From VRUE01 sp963817905 (GTDB lineage Bacteria > Actinomycetota > Thermoleophilia > Solirubrobacterales > 70-9), in NCBI GenBank assembly GCA_963817905.1, contig CAWFPS010000003.1, positions 434,001-498,000 on the forward strand: a stretch of 64,000 bases of DNA, given 5' to 3'. The position numbers were made by a program, and so were the translations under genes. The notes beneath the pieces are model-generated. The model was given only the letters and a program-made list of their open reading frames with translations. It had not been told where the DNA came from and made no database searches. Of the stretch, positions 45,654 through 54,979 are shown in pieces (within the stretch, counting starts at the first letter, position 1; every line of letters starts with the position of its first letter).

Positions 45654-48353
45654 ATGAGAAACAAGCTTGCACCGATCATCGCCCTGGCCAGCTTTGGCCT
45701 CGTCACCGCGCTCGGAGTCGGCTTCGCCGGGGCCGACGAACTGCTGACGACGGAAGCGACGACGCCGCTTCCCGGCGCACCCGGGATCACGACGACGGTT
45801 CTGCCGGCCTGCTCGAACGAACTCGACGACGACAAGGACGGGCTCGTCGACAGCGAAGACCCCGATTGCGAATCGCCGGCAGACCCGAGCGAGGAACCGC
45901 CGGCGCCGAGCGGGACCAGCACCAACAGCAGCGTCGAAGCGCCGCCGGGCACGACCGAAGCGACCACGCCGCGGCAGCCCGGCGGCGGCTTCGAGACGGG
46001 CGCGTCGATCGACGGCGGAGGCCCACGCGTCCATCGCAACGAAAGCCTCGGCGACAGCAGCGGCGGCGGCAAGACCTCCGGCGGTGGAGTGACGGCACCG
46101 AGCGCTACCGGCGGCGTGCAGCTGCAGGCGCAGGGCGGTAACGGCGGCTCGCAGTACTCCAGCGGCGGCACTCCGACCGGCGCCAACCCGACCACGACTG
46201 TGGCGCCCTTCGGCCCGACGCCGCTGGGCGTCCCCAACTTCGTCATCGACTCCTTCGAGATCCCGCCCTTCCTGCTGCCGATTTACCAGGCCTGCGGAAC
46301 CGAGTACGGGATCCCCTGGGAGGTGCTCGCCTCGATCAACAAGATCGAGACCGGCTTCGGCACCAACATGGGGCCCTCCAGCGCCGGCGCGATGGGTTGG
46401 ATGCAGTTCCTTCCCTCCAGCTGGAAGGCCTTCGGCCTCGACGCCAACGGCGACGGCCGCAAGGACCCCTACAACCCGGTCGACGCGATCTGCGCCGCGG
46501 CGCACTACCTGAAGCTGAGCGGCGGCTCGCACGACCTTTACAAGGCGATCTTCGCCTACAACCACGCCGACTGGTACGTGCAGGAGGTGCTGGCCGGCGC
46601 CCGCGCCTACGGCAAGCTGCCGCCCGACCTGGTCGGCTCGCTGACCGGCCTCACCGAGGGAGCCCACTTCCCGGTCGCCGCCGACGCCAGCTACGCCGAC
46701 GACCTCTCCGCCCGCGAAGCGCTGAAGCAGTCCGCACCGGGCGCCAAGGACGCCTACGGGGAAGCCGCCGACGTGATCTCCTCATCGCCGACCCGGCGTG
46801 GGATCAACATCTTCGCCGACCAGGGCGCCCCCGTCGTCGCCGTCAACGACGGCACGATCAAAGCGATCGGCAGCACTCCGGCCCTGGGCAAATACATCGT
46901 GCTCGAAGACGCCTACGGAAACCGCTTCACCTACGCGGAGCTGGGTGAGATCGTCCGCTCGGGCGGGGGCATCCTCACCTCCCACGGCAGCCACCAGCCG
47001 GTGGTCGACAGCGAGAACCTGCGGCCGCGGCTCTACGCGCTCCCGGATCGGGCGGCGCAGGAGCAGGGCGGTCAGGCTCAAGCTGGAGGTGAGGGTTCTT
47101 CCGAAACGCTCAAGGTGGGCTCGAGGGTTGTGGGGGGTGCGGTGATCGGCCGGATCGGCAGCGGCTCCGACGGCGTCGATCCCCACATCAACTTCTCGAT
47201 CCGCCCGGCCGGTGCCGGCGCCTCGGCGATCGACCCGAAGCCGATCCTCGACGGCTGGAAGCTGCTCGAAGCAACCGCCATCTACCGGACCAACGGCAAG
47301 AACCCGCTCGCCGGGGCGCTCAGCGTCAGCGGCGTGCTGCTGCTGCCGAAGGACGCCCTTGAGCAGCGCGTCCTCGATGACAAGAACCTCTCGATCTACG
47401 ACTGCGGCCGCGAAGACATCGCCTCCGGGCGGATCGACCGCCGCGTGCTGGCGGTTCTCGAGTACCTCGTCTCCAAAGGCTTCCAGCTGGCGATCACCTC
47501 GCTGGAGTGCGGGCACAGCGTCTACAGCGCCTCCGGCTACGTCTCCGAGCACAGCAGCGGCGACGCGGTCGACATCGCCACCATCGACGGCGTTCCGGTC
47601 ACCGGTCACCAGGGCCCCGGCACCCTCACCGACGCCTTGATCAAGACGGTGTTGCGCCTGCAGGGCACGATGCATCCCCACCAGGTGATCTCGCTCGAGG
47701 ACCTGCCGGGCGAAACCAGCTTCGCCCTCCCCGATCACTACAACCACGTCCACATCGGCTACTACCCGGGCTTCGAAGCCGAGTACGTCAGCCCCTTCCT
47801 CACCGCGACGACCGGCCGCATCGACCAGGGCGTCGACTTCACCGGGGTCGGACCGATCGCCGCCGTCGGCGACGCCGAAATCCTCGCCACCGGCGCGCCC
47901 GGCTGGCCGGAAGGCGGCGGCGTCCTCTACAAGCTGCTCAGCGGCCAGCGCGCGGGCCAGGTCATCTTCGTCTACGAGGGGGTCGACGCCAGCGTCCACG
48001 CCGGCCAGCACGTCTCGGCCGGCGACCAGATCGCCACCTTCCGGCCGGGTGGCTCGATCGAGATGGGCTTCGCCGACGAGAGCGGCGTGCCGCTCAGCCA
48101 CGCCGAGTACCACGAGGGCGACGAAACCCATTGGGGCCGCGAGATGGCCTCCTTCCTCAACAGCGTCGGCGCCAGCGGTCTCTCGCCCAGCCTCGGCCAG
48201 CTCTCGCCGCAGAAGTGGGATCGCCTGATCAAGCGGCTCGACGAAATCGACAACCCGGAAGTCTCGGACGCGCCCTCCCCTTACGCCGTGCCCGACGGTC
48301 AGAACGGCGGCGGCAAGAGTGGCGGCACCGCCCAGCCGGGCGCGGGCGACTGA
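45654..48353 (+). CDS. Multidomain secreted cell-wall hydrolase (SLT transglycosylase + M23-like + M15-like modules)
   Basis: An 899-residue protein. A signal peptide (MRNKLAPIIALASFGLVTAL) is followed by a Thr/Pro/Gly-rich low-complexity linker to about residue 195. Residues about 200-330 are a lytic transglycosylase with catalytic Glu in LASINKIETGFGTN and the fold-typical AGAMGWMQFLPSSWK. Residues about 370-560 are an M23/LytM-like beta domain (GINIFADQGAPVVAVNDGTI, DPHINFSI). Residues about 590-700 resemble an M15/VanY-type peptidase (SGYVSEHSSGDAVDIATIDG, YNHVHIGYYPG). Residues about 715-830 are another LytM-like domain (GVDFTGVGPIAAVGDAEILA). It probably cuts both glycan and peptide parts of peptidoglycan. 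Confidence 0.8.
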   Translation: MRNKLAPIIALASFGLVTALGVGFAGADELLTTEATTPLPGAPGITTTVLPACSNELDDDKDGLVDSEDPDCESPADPSEEPPAPSGTSTNSSVEAPPGTTEATTPRQPGGGFETGASIDGGGPRVHRNESLGDSSGGGKTSGGGVTAPSATGGVQLQAQGGNGGSQYSSGGTPTGANPTTTVAPFGPTPLGVPNFVIDSFEIPPFLLPIYQACGTEYGIPWEVLASINKIETGFGTNMGPSSAGAMGWMQFLPSSWKAFGLDANGDGRKDPYNPVDAICAAAHYLKLSGGSHDLYKAIFAYNHADWYVQEVLAGARAYGKLPPDLVGSLTGLTEGAHFPVAADASYADDLSAREALKQSAPGAKDAYGEAADVISSSPTRRGINIFADQGAPVVAVNDGTIKAIGSTPALGKYIVLEDAYGNRFTYAELGEIVRSGGGILTSHGSHQPVVDSENLRPRLYALPDRAAQEQGGQAQAGGEGSSETLKVGSRVVGGAVIGRIGSGSDGVDPHINFSIRPAGAGASAIDPKPILDGWKLLEATAIYRTNGKNPLAGALSVSGVLLLPKDALEQRVLDDKNLSIYDCGREDIASGRIDRRVLAVLEYLVSKGFQLAITSLECGHSVYSASGYVSEHSSGDAVDIATIDGVPVTGHQGPGTLTDALIKTVLRLQGTMHPHQVISLEDLPGETSFALPDHYNHVHIGYYPGFEAEYVSPFLTATTGRIDQGVDFTGVGPIAAVGDAEILATGAPGWPEGGGVLYKLLSGQRAGQVIFVYEGVDASVHAGQHVSAGDQIATFRPGGSIEMGFADESGVPLSHAEYHEGDETHWGREMASFLNSVGASGLSPSLGQLSPQKWDRLIKRLDEIDNPEVSDAPSPYAVPDGQNGGGKSGGTAQPGAGD

Positions 48354-48375
48354 TCCCTCCAGCAGAATTGGGTCT

Positions 48376-49257
48376 TTGACCCGCCTATTCGGATTCGCGC
48401 AGTTCGAGTTCGCCGGAACGCTGGCCGTCGTCGACGGCCGCTACGTGCTCCGCGACGGCGAGAACGAGGACTCGCGCGAGCGAGTGCTGGTGATCGAGAC
48501 GATCGGCGCCCCGCCACCCTCGCGCCGGCGCCGGCGACGCCCCCGAAACGCGGATGCGGACGAGCTTCCAGCTGAGTTGCCGGTGGCCCGGGCCACAGTC
48601 GTACGTGCCTTCGAGCCCTTCGGTGAGGAGAGCGCGGCGGTCGAGTGGCTGGCAACCGCAAGCGCCGCTGAAGAGACCGTGGACCGCCTCGTAGCGGAAG
48701 GCCTCGCCGACCTGAACGCGGCCCTCCACACGCAGGCCGTGGCCAGCGGCGACCCCCACCCCCAAGCACTCGCTCCCGGCCGCGCGATAACCGTGCGCAT
48801 CGGCTACGGCAGCGGCGAGAACCTCGCAGACGGAATCTTCACCGCAGCACACCAGGTCGATCCGGGCCGCGGCCCCGCCTCACGCCGCCGAGCCCGCGAC
48901 GAAGAGCTGCGTCCCCAACAACGCCTCGCCGCAGTGCTCGGAGGCCGAGAACGACTCGATGCTTGCGAGTCACTACTCCTACGGTGCCGCGCCGATCTCG
49001 GCGCGAGCCGCAACCGCGAGGCCGCCCTACAGCTACGAGTGGGCCTCGAGGCTCTTCTAGTCGAGCTAAGAGGCGCGCTCTCAGATCCGGGTCACGATGA
49101 GGACATGGCCACCCTCACCTCGCGGCGCCACGAGGCCGGTGAGCTTGCCAACGCGGCGCTGGCAGGCGACCTCGACGCAACGCAGCTCGAATCCCTCCGT
49201 GACCTGCTCGAGACCTCCGAGCGAATCCTCCGCCGCCGCCGAGTTCTGGGTGGGTGA
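48376..49257 (+). CDS. Conserved hypothetical protein
   Basis: About 293 residues from a TTG at 48376 (LTRLFGFAQFEFAGTLAVVD). The N-terminal part has alternating beta strands (GRYVLRDGENEDSRERVLVI) and a basic patch PPPSRRRRRRPRN. The rest is helical, Arg/Leu-rich (ALQLRVGLEALLVELRGALS). No catalytic motif is seen. I do not recognise a named family. It follows the cell-wall hydrolase by 22 bases and its TGA lies inside repeat P3c. Confidence 0.6.
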   Translation: MTRLFGFAQFEFAGTLAVVDGRYVLRDGENEDSRERVLVIETIGAPPPSRRRRRRPRNADADELPAELPVARATVVRAFEPFGEESAAVEWLATASAAEETVDRLVAEGLADLNAALHTQAVASGDPHPQALAPGRAITVRIGYGSGENLADGIFTAAHQVDPGRGPASRRRARDEELRPQQRLAAVLGGRERLDACESLLLRCRADLGASRNREAALQLRVGLEALLVELRGALSDPGHDEDMATLTSRRHEAGELANAALAGDLDATQLESLRDLLETSERILRRRRVLGG

Positions 49258-49350
49258 GGCGAGGGGCACCCCGCCCGTCCAAGTGCCGGTCTAATTAGAC
49301 CGGCACTTTGGGTATCCGCCCGTTCGGGGTGCCCCTCGCCTCACCCACCC
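49248..49350. repeat. Palindromic element P3, copy c
   Basis: Outer arms of 26 perfect bp (49248-49273, 49325-49350). Between them, read on the plus strand, are CCGTCCAAGT, the inner hairpin GCCGGTCTAATTAGACCGGC (49285-49304) and TTTGGGTATCCGCCCG. It lies between two convergent genes and contains the stop codon of the left one. The inner stem differs from copy b at one base pair and both sides changed together. Confidence 0.9.
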
Positions 49351-49364
49351 CCAGTCGCTGGGGG

Positions 49365-50033
49365 CTACAGCCGGAGATGACGAGCGATGACGTCATCCAA
49401 CAGCGATTCAGCGATTGCGTGAGCTTCAAGCAACTCGATCCCCTCGATCGAGGGCACGCCGATCACGGTAAGTCCGGCCGCCCGGGCTGCGGCGACCCCG
49501 GTTGGGGAGTCCTCCAGCGCCACCACGGCAGGCCCCGGCTCGACACCGAGTCGCCGGCACGCCGCCAGGTAAGGATCCGGCGCCGGCTTGGGAGCTGCCA
49601 CTTCGTGGGCGCTGATCACGACGTCGAAGCTCTGCTGGAAGCCGACGATCTCCAGCGAGCGCTGAACGAAGACGAGCGGCGAGTTGGAGACGAGGCCGAT
49701 CGGAGTGCCACGCCGCTTCAGCGCCTCCAGCAGCTCGCGAGCCCCCAGCATCGCCTCCACCCCGTGCTCGAGCTCGACCACGACCAGCTCGTTGAGCTCC
49801 TCGATCAGCTCGCCCGCACGACCGGGCTCACCGAGCCGCCGCTCGAGGATGCCGCCGGCGATCTCGGCCGATGTGCCGACCAGCTCGCGCTTGTCGGCCG
49901 GGGTGAAATCGAGGCCGCGGCGCTGGAAGAGGTCCTGCTCGGCGCGGGTCCAGACCGACTCGGTGTCGAGCAGCAGGCCGTCGTTGTCGAAGACGACGGC
50001 GGCGGGCAGGGACGACTCCATCGCGGTGAGCAT
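49365..50033 (-). CDS. HAD-superfamily hydrolase, beta-phosphoglucomutase-like
   Basis: About 220 residues; ATG at 50033 (MLTAMESSLPAAVV) or 50021. HAD motifs are I AAVVFDNDGLLLDTE, II LVSNSP, III APKPAPDPY (Lys) and IV VALEDSPTGV. The cap insertion after motif I is the small helical C1 type. Motif I reads DND instead of DxD with a hydrophobic middle, which is normal for the group. Likely a sugar-phosphate phosphatase or mutase. It is divergent from the next gene. Confidence 0.82.
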   Translation of the reverse strand: MLTAMESSLPAAVVFDNDGLLLDTESVWTRAEQDLFQRRGLDFTPADKRELVGTSAEIAGGILERRLGEPGRAGELIEELNELVVVELEHGVEAMLGARELLEALKRRGTPIGLVSNSPLVFVQRSLEIVGFQQSFDVVISAHEVAAPKPAPDPYLAACRRLGVEPGPAVVALEDSPTGVAAARAAGLTVIGVPSIEGIELLEAHAIAESLLDDVIARHLRL

Positions 50034-50044
50034 ATGGTTGTCGC

Positions 50045-50488
50045 GTGCCCTTCCACGTCGAGGTCCGCTCACCGCTCCACCACGCCCGGGTCTTCAATCT
50101 GAGCGACGATGAGCTTCAGCGGATCCTCAGGCTCTGGGTCGCCGGGCAGACCTTCGAACTCGGCGAACAGGAGTGCGAACCGCGCGAGAGCAAGCTCACG
50201 GTCCTCGAGGGAAAGACCTTGGGAGGTCCGGACCTCGCCTTCGGCCAGGGCTGGTCAAACGCGCTCCGCTCCGCCGAGGACGTGACCGGCCCCCTGCTCG
50301 AGGCCGAGGAGGCGCGAGCGCCACAGGCCCCGGTCTTCGCGATCGAGGCGGACTCGGTCGACGAGGTCCTGGCAGGCGCCCCGGCCGCGGTTCCTCAAAC
50401 GCTGGAGTGGACCGAGGCGCGGGGGCGGATCGACGGCCGCGACCCGACGGTCGCGGCCGTGATCCTCGTGGTCAAGAGCGAACCCTAG
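50045..50488 (+). CDS. Conserved actinobacterial hypothetical protein
   Basis: A 147-residue protein opening MPFHVEVRSPLHHARVFNLS, with a central LTVLEGKTLGGPDLAFGQGW and an end VAAVILVVKSEP. I recall the MPFHVE...ARAFNL...LGQGW pattern as a family widespread in this class, without known function. It shares a four-base overlap with the convergent stress-protein gene. Confidence 0.6.
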   Translation: MPFHVEVRSPLHHARVFNLSDDELQRILRLWVAGQTFELGEQECEPRESKLTVLEGKTLGGPDLAFGQGWSNALRSAEDVTGPLLEAEEARAPQAPVFAIEADSVDEVLAGAPAAVPQTLEWTEARGRIDGRDPTVAAVILVVKSEP

Positions 50489-51204
50489 GCGCTCGCCGCG
50501 GCCTCACCCGAGTCCTCCGGAGCCGCGAGCGGAGCCGAGCCGCCGGTGGCGAACTCGACCGAGCGCCCGCGCGGGACGACCAGCACCGGGAAGCTCGCGG
50601 TCTCGACCGCGTAGTCGCTGGCCGCGCTCAGCGTCACCTTGCCCCCAGGGGACTCGGGACGGGAGCCGACGACGAGCAGGTCGATGTGACCGGCGCCCGG
50701 CCGCTCGGCGACCGTGGCACCCAGCGCCGTGGCGAGGCTCGCCGCCGTCTGGCGGGCGGCCGCGTCGCCCTCGTCGATGACGCCGATCGTGTTGATGCTG
50801 ACCGACGGGTTGTCGTGCAGGCCGGCGGGGGCAACGGCGACCGCGGCCGGACCGCCGAGCAGCAGCTTGTGGGCAGGGATGCCGGGCTTGACCGTGCCGG
50901 GCGCCGTGCGGTACTCGGAGCCGAAGACGATCACGTCGGCGTTCTCGCTCTCGGCCAGCTCGGCGAGCCCGACGCTGGTGCCGGGGTTGACCACGACATG
51001 GCGCGGCATGTCTGGAGCGCCAACCGATTCGGCGCCGCGGGCGAGCAGGTCCGCTGCCTCCTTCTCCTCCAGCGCACCTCCCTGGGAGTGGCGCACGTAG
51101 GCGAGTGAGAGCTCGGCGCCCGAGAAGGCCAGCAGGCGACCGAGGGTGAGCGCGTCGCGGTCGTTGTCGGTGTCGTCGTAGGAAACGATGATGCGAGTTG
51201 GCAT
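50485..51204 (-). CDS. Universal stress protein, tandem UspA domains
   Basis: About 239 residues from ATG 51204 (MPTRIIVSYDDTDNDRDALT). Two UspA folds are present: residues about 1-145, ending with a GSEYRTAPG...GGPAAVAVAP strand, and about 146-215, ending SFPVLVVPRG. The second domain lacks a full GxxGSxG nucleotide loop (VVGSRPESPGGKV). Likely a nucleotide-binding stress protein. It is divergent from a LysR gene, which may control it. Confidence 0.8.
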   Translation of the reverse strand: MPTRIIVSYDDTDNDRDALTLGRLLAFSGAELSLAYVRHSQGGALEEKEAADLLARGAESVGAPDMPRHVVVNPGTSVGLAELAESENADVIVFGSEYRTAPGTVKPGIPAHKLLLGGPAAVAVAPAGLHDNPSVSINTIGVIDEGDAAARQTAASLATALGATVAERPGAGHIDLLVVGSRPESPGGKVTLSAASDYAVETASFPVLVVPRGRSVEFATGGSAPLAAPEDSGEAAASA

Positions 51205-51260
51205 CGAGTTCTCCTTGCGGTTCGAAGTCTTCTTGGAAGTGCGATCCCGATGCTTGCACC

Positions 51261-51313
51261 ACAGTTGAATTAGCACAACTGTTAATAGCTATCTAGACGA
51301 TAAGCTTTGCTTA
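51261..51313. promoter_or_regulatory. Two inverted repeats between the stress-protein and LysR genes
   Basis: ACAGTTG (51261-51267) with CAACTGT (51276-51282) contains the LysR-type T-N11-A arrangement. TAAGC-TTT-GCTTA (51301-51313) reaches the LysR start codon. The region is AT-rich. A LysR protein encoded next to its own operator is the usual pattern. Confidence 0.5.
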
Positions 51314-52230
51314 TGCTAAACGCGACCCGCCTCAACGTGCTCAGGGAGGTCGTCGCCAACGGCTCCTTCTCCGCCGCCGCCGATGCGCTCTCCTACTCGC
51401 AGTCGGCGGTCTCGCAGGCGATCGCGACCCTGGAGGGCGAGGTCGGGACGACGCTGGTCGAGCGCGGCCGCGGCGGCGTGCGGGCGACCGCCGCCGGGGC
51501 GGCACTCGTCAGCCACGCGGAGGGAATCCTGGGACGGATGGAGGCGGCGGAGACGGAGCTGGCCGCGATCGCCGAGGGGCGCGCCGGGCGCCTGCGCATC
51601 GCCTCCTTCCCCAGCGCCGGCGCGACCCTGCTGCCACAGGCGATAGCGGCCTTCCGCGCCGGCCATCCCGGCGTCGAGGTGACGCTTGCCGAGGGCGAGC
51701 CGGAGCAGATCGCGCCGCGCCTGCGCGCCGGTGAGTTCGACCTCGCCCTGCTCTACGAATTCGAAGGCGTGGGGGAGCGCCTCGTCGCCGGCGTTCGGCG
51801 CTTCGAGCTGCTCGAGGACCGGCTTCACCTCGCTTTGCCGGTTGCCCATCCGCTTGCCCGCCGCCGCCAGGTCCGGCTCGAGGACCTGCACGAAGAGTCC
51901 TGGGTGCAGACCTCGGTCAACGGGCCCTGCGCACGCCAGGTCGTCCGCTCCTGTCACGCGGCGGGCTTCGAGCCCCGCGTCTCCTTCGAGAGCGACGACT
52001 ACCAGACGATCCAGGGCCTGGTCGCGGCCGGCGTCGGCGTCGGGCTGATCCCGCAGCTGGCACTGTCCGCCGTGCGCAGCGACATCTTCGTCCGCTCCCT
52101 GCACCCGCAGAGCCCCGTCCGCACCGTCTTTGCCGCTACCCGGCGCGGGGCGCCCGTGACTCCCGCGGTGGCGACGCTGCTCGACACCCTGCGCGAGATC
52201 GCTCGCAACTACGGAAACGACACGAGCTGA
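51313..52230 (+). CDS. LysR-family transcriptional regulator
   Basis: About 305 residues from ATG 51313 (MLNATRLNVLREVVANGSFS). The winged helix-turn-helix (about 1-60, AADALSYSQSAVSQAIATLE) is followed by the linker helix and two effector-binding subdomains (about 90-300, GRLRIASFPSAGATLLPQAI and GLVAAGVGVGLIPQLAL). The effector is unknown. It may regulate the divergent universal stress protein gene. A strong hairpin follows its stop. Confidence 0.88.
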   Translation: MLNATRLNVLREVVANGSFSAAADALSYSQSAVSQAIATLEGEVGTTLVERGRGGVRATAAGAALVSHAEGILGRMEAAETELAAIAEGRAGRLRIASFPSAGATLLPQAIAAFRAGHPGVEVTLAEGEPEQIAPRLRAGEFDLALLYEFEGVGERLVAGVRRFELLEDRLHLALPVAHPLARRRQVRLEDLHEESWVQTSVNGPCARQVVRSCHAAGFEPRVSFESDDYQTIQGLVAAGVGVGLIPQLALSAVRSDIFVRSLHPQSPVRTVFAATRRGAPVTPAVATLLDTLREIARNYGNDTS

Positions 52231-52240
52231 GCCGGAAGAT

Positions 52241-52311
52241 GGAACCGCCCCCGGGAGAGCTCGGGGGCGGTTCCTGTCTCCTTGTTGTCCGGGCTGCCAG
52301 CCGCAGCCCGG
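52241..52311. terminator. Two hairpins between convergent lysR and amt copy 2
   Basis: GGAACCGCCCCCG (52241-52253) pairs with CGGGGGCGGTTCC (52262-52274), and CCGGGCTGC (52289-52297) pairs with GCAGCCCGG (52303-52311). They lie between the LysR stop (52230) and the amt stop (52321), one for each convergent gene. Confidence 0.65.
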
Positions 52312-52320
52312 CCGTCTCTG

Positions 52321-53679
52321 TTAGACGCCTCCTCCCGAAGCGGCCGACGCGGCACTGCCGACCCCATCCGGGTAGCCAAGCGACGGAACATCCGAGGGAT
52401 ACACCTCGTGGCCGTGGACGGCGATGTCGCCCTCCTCCATTTCGGCCTCGCTCATCCGCAGCGGCACGAACAGGCCGACGATCTTGAGCAGGATGAAGGT
52501 CATGATCGCGGAGAACACGATCACCCACGCTGCCGTGTAGGCCTGGACCCAGAGGAGATGCAGGCCGCCGCCGGAGATCAGGCCTTCGTGTTCGCCACCC
52601 ATCAGCTTGTTGGCGAAGATCCCGACCAACAGGCCGCCGGCGACACCGGCGAAGCCGTGCGTGTACACGACCCCAAGCGTGTCGTCGACGTTGCGGAAGG
52701 GCGCCGTCCGGCTCAGGTAGTTGAGAGCCAGGTAGACGAGCGTCGATGAGACGACGCCGATGACGATCGCGCCCCAGCCGTTGACGAAACCGGCGCCGGG
52801 GGTGATCGCGACGAGGCCGACGATCATGCCGTTGACCGATCCGATCAGGCTCGGCTTGCGGCCGGTCATGTAGTCGAGTCCGACCCAGACCAGGAAGGCG
52901 ACCGCGGTGCAGAGGTTGGTGTTGAGCACCGAGGCTGAGGCGACTTCGCCGGCGCTGTACCAGTCACCGCCGTTGAAGCCGTTCCAGCCCATCCACAGCA
53001 GCCCGGCGCCGACGGCGACCATCGCCAGGTTGTTCGGCGCGTCGACCTCGCGGTCGCGCTGCAGCCGTGGTCCGATCACGGCTGCGGCGACGAAGCCGGA
53101 GACGCCGGCTGCGAGGTGGATCACGTAACCGCCCGAGTAGTCGACCGCGCCCTGCTGGGCGAAGAAGCCGCCGCCCCAGATCAGGAAGGCGTTGATCGAG
53201 TAGCAGAGCAGCGTCCAGAGAGCGACGAACGGGATCCACGCTTTGAAGTTGATCCGGCCGAGCACGGAGCCCAGCATCAGGATCGGCGTGATCGCCGCGA
53301 AAACGATCTGGAAATAAGCGAGCGTCGATTGCGGGAAGAGGAATTCTTCTTCTGCCAGCTCCGGTATGTGCGCTTGCTGGAGCAGGTCGTTGCTGTTCAG
53401 GATCGATGCCGGCTTACCCCAGAAGTTCCCGAAGAAACCGCTGTCGGAGATCACGTGGATCGGTTCGCCGAAGCCCATCTTGAAGCCGACCAGCACCCAG
53501 AGGATGAGCACGATCGCGAAGGCGACGAACGCCATCATCATCGAGTTCACCGACCAGCGCTTCTGCATCACCCCGCCGTAGAGCACAACCAGGCCGGGGA
53601 TGCTCATCAGGCCGACCAGGGTCGCGGCAGTCATCTGCCACGAGTTGGCACCTTCGTTCACCGCTTCCATCCATCCCAT
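52321..53679 (-). CDS. amt: Ammonium transporter (copy 2)
   Basis: A 452-residue Amt channel without a signal-like extension (MGWMEAVNEGANSWQMTAAT). Features are PGLVVLYGGVMQKRWSVNSM, DYSGGYVIHLAAGVSGF, GWNGFNGGDWYS and THGFAGVAGGLLVGI with a pore His. It differs from copy 1 in the outer-face residues and tail and has no PII gene beside it. The presence of two channels suggests ammonium uptake under different conditions. Confidence 0.93.
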   Translation of the reverse strand: MGWMEAVNEGANSWQMTAATLVGLMSIPGLVVLYGGVMQKRWSVNSMMMAFVAFAIVLILWVLVGFKMGFGEPIHVISDSGFFGNFWGKPASILNSNDLLQQAHIPELAEEEFLFPQSTLAYFQIVFAAITPILMLGSVLGRINFKAWIPFVALWTLLCYSINAFLIWGGGFFAQQGAVDYSGGYVIHLAAGVSGFVAAAVIGPRLQRDREVDAPNNLAMVAVGAGLLWMGWNGFNGGDWYSAGEVASASVLNTNLCTAVAFLVWVGLDYMTGRKPSLIGSVNGMIVGLVAITPGAGFVNGWGAIVIGVVSSTLVYLALNYLSRTAPFRNVDDTLGVVYTHGFAGVAGGLLVGIFANKLMGGEHEGLISGGGLHLLWVQAYTAAWVIVFSAIMTFILLKIVGLFVPLRMSEAEMEEGDIAVHGHEVYPSDVPSLGYPDGVGSAASAASGGGV

Positions 53680-53838
53680 AAGAAGAGTTAGTTCCTTTCT
53701 CGGCTAGATGCTTCTCGGACCGCTAAACCCTCCCGCCGAGAACTCCAAGTCTCTACGTACACGTGTCCAAAGATCGGTACGAAATCTTCGCCACGCTGGC
53801 GCGCTGAAGCCCCAACTGGGCCGTATAAGGTGCCGCCC

Positions 53839-54156
53839 ATGCCCCTTGAAGGACATTACGCGCGGCAGACAACGCCGCTATATAAGTTGAGTTCACGGGA
53901 GACCAAGGCCGCATGGGTCGCCCTCCTGGTGACCTTGCTTGCGATGCTCGGCGTCATCTTTGCGACCGTCGGCGACAGCAACCCGCCGACGCCGATGGGC
54001 TGCATCCGTGCCCAGACAGCAGGGATCGTCGGTGCCGAAACGATCAGCGGTTGCGGCACCGAGGCGGAAGCGAAGTGTGCCCACGCAGCCGGCTTCGATT
54101 CGCCGCAGTCCCGCACAGTCATCGCCGAGTGCGAGCGGCAGGGCGTCAAGTTCTGA
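53839..54156 (+). CDS. Small single-pass membrane protein
   Basis: About 105 residues from ATG 53839 (MPLEGHYARQTTPLYKLSSR). One membrane helix (AAWVALLVTLLAMLGVIFAT) is followed by an extracytoplasmic tail with four cysteines (MGCIRAQ, SGCGTEAEAKCAHAAG, AECERQG) that may form disulfides. Function unknown. It is divergent from amt copy 2 and convergent with the sirtuin gene. Confidence 0.6.
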   Translation: MPLEGHYARQTTPLYKLSSRETKAAWVALLVTLLAMLGVIFATVGDSNPPTPMGCIRAQTAGIVGAETISGCGTEAEAKCAHAAGFDSPQSRTVIAECERQGVKF

Positions 54157-54169
54157 GCCGCGGTGCTGC

Positions 54170-54979
54170 CTAGCGCAGCGCCGCGGCCAGGGCGGCCATC
54201 TCCTCGTCGACCTCACCCTCGAGCTTGAGTGTGGCGTCATCGTCGTACGGTGTTGCGCCCTTGGTGACGATCGCCAGTTTGCCGCCCCGGCCCACGGTGA
54301 CGCCGGGCAGGCCGGCCACCGGGTAAACGGCGAGCGAGGAGCCGATGCAGATCATCAGCTCCGCTCGCTCGGCCAACTCCTGCGCCCTCGCCATCGCGCG
54401 CTCGGGCAACATCTCGCCGAAGAGGATGACGTTCGGCTTGACCGGGCCGCCGCAGGCGGGACAGTGCGCCACCTCGGCTGCCTCGAACATCTCCTCCACC
54501 TCGGCAATGCCATAGGAGGCCGAGCACTCACGGCAGCTGGAGGTCTCGATCGAGCCGTGCACCTCGACCACCTCACGTGAGCCGGCGGCGCTGTGCAGGC
54601 GGTCGATGTTCTGGGTGATCACGCCGTCGACCAGGCCGCGCCGCTCAAGCTCCGCCAATGCCTCGTGCGCGGCGTTGGGCTTCTTGTCGCCGAGCGACTG
54701 GAAGCGCGGCCGGTAGTAGGACCAAAAGCGCGCCGGATCGCGCTCGAAGACGTCGATATGGGCGACCTCCATCGGGTCGACGTTCTCCCACAGCCCGGTC
54801 TCGGGTGTGCGGAAGTCGGGAATCCCCGACGGCACCGAGACCCCGGCGCCGGTCAGCACGCCACGCGTGCAGCTCCGAGACGAGTCAGGCCCGCGAGCCT
54901 CCTCCCGACGGTCCGAGACGTAAAGGCGGACTTGACTACCGGCGCGTCGATCCCCGGTTGGGGCTACCGGCCGCTCCAT
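54170..54979 (-). CDS. NAD-dependent protein deacetylase, sirtuin family
   Basis: A Sir2 core with LTGAGVSVPSGIPDFRTPET (NAD loop), TQNIDRLHSAAG and VEVHGSIETSSC with the catalytic His. The zinc cysteines CREC and CPAC, then LFGEMLP and CIGSSLAVYPVAGLP follow. It removes acyl groups from lysines using NAD. The 40 residues before LTGAG do not resemble other sirtuins, so an indel or a later start is possible there. It overlaps the end of the upstream 3-hydroxyacyl-CoA dehydrogenase gene by 16 bases. Acetyl-CoA synthetase is a typical sirtuin target, so the link with acyl-CoA metabolism is plausible. Confidence 0.85.
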   Translation of the reverse strand: MERPVAPTGDRRAGSQVRLYVSDRREEARGPDSSRSCTRGVLTGAGVSVPSGIPDFRTPETGLWENVDPMEVAHIDVFERDPARFWSYYRPRFQSLGDKKPNAAHEALAELERRGLVDGVITQNIDRLHSAAGSREVVEVHGSIETSSCRECSASYGIAEVEEMFEAAEVAHCPACGGPVKPNVILFGEMLPERAMARAQELAERAELMICIGSSLAVYPVAGLPGVTVGRGGKLAIVTKGATPYDDDATLKLEGEVDEEMAALAAALR

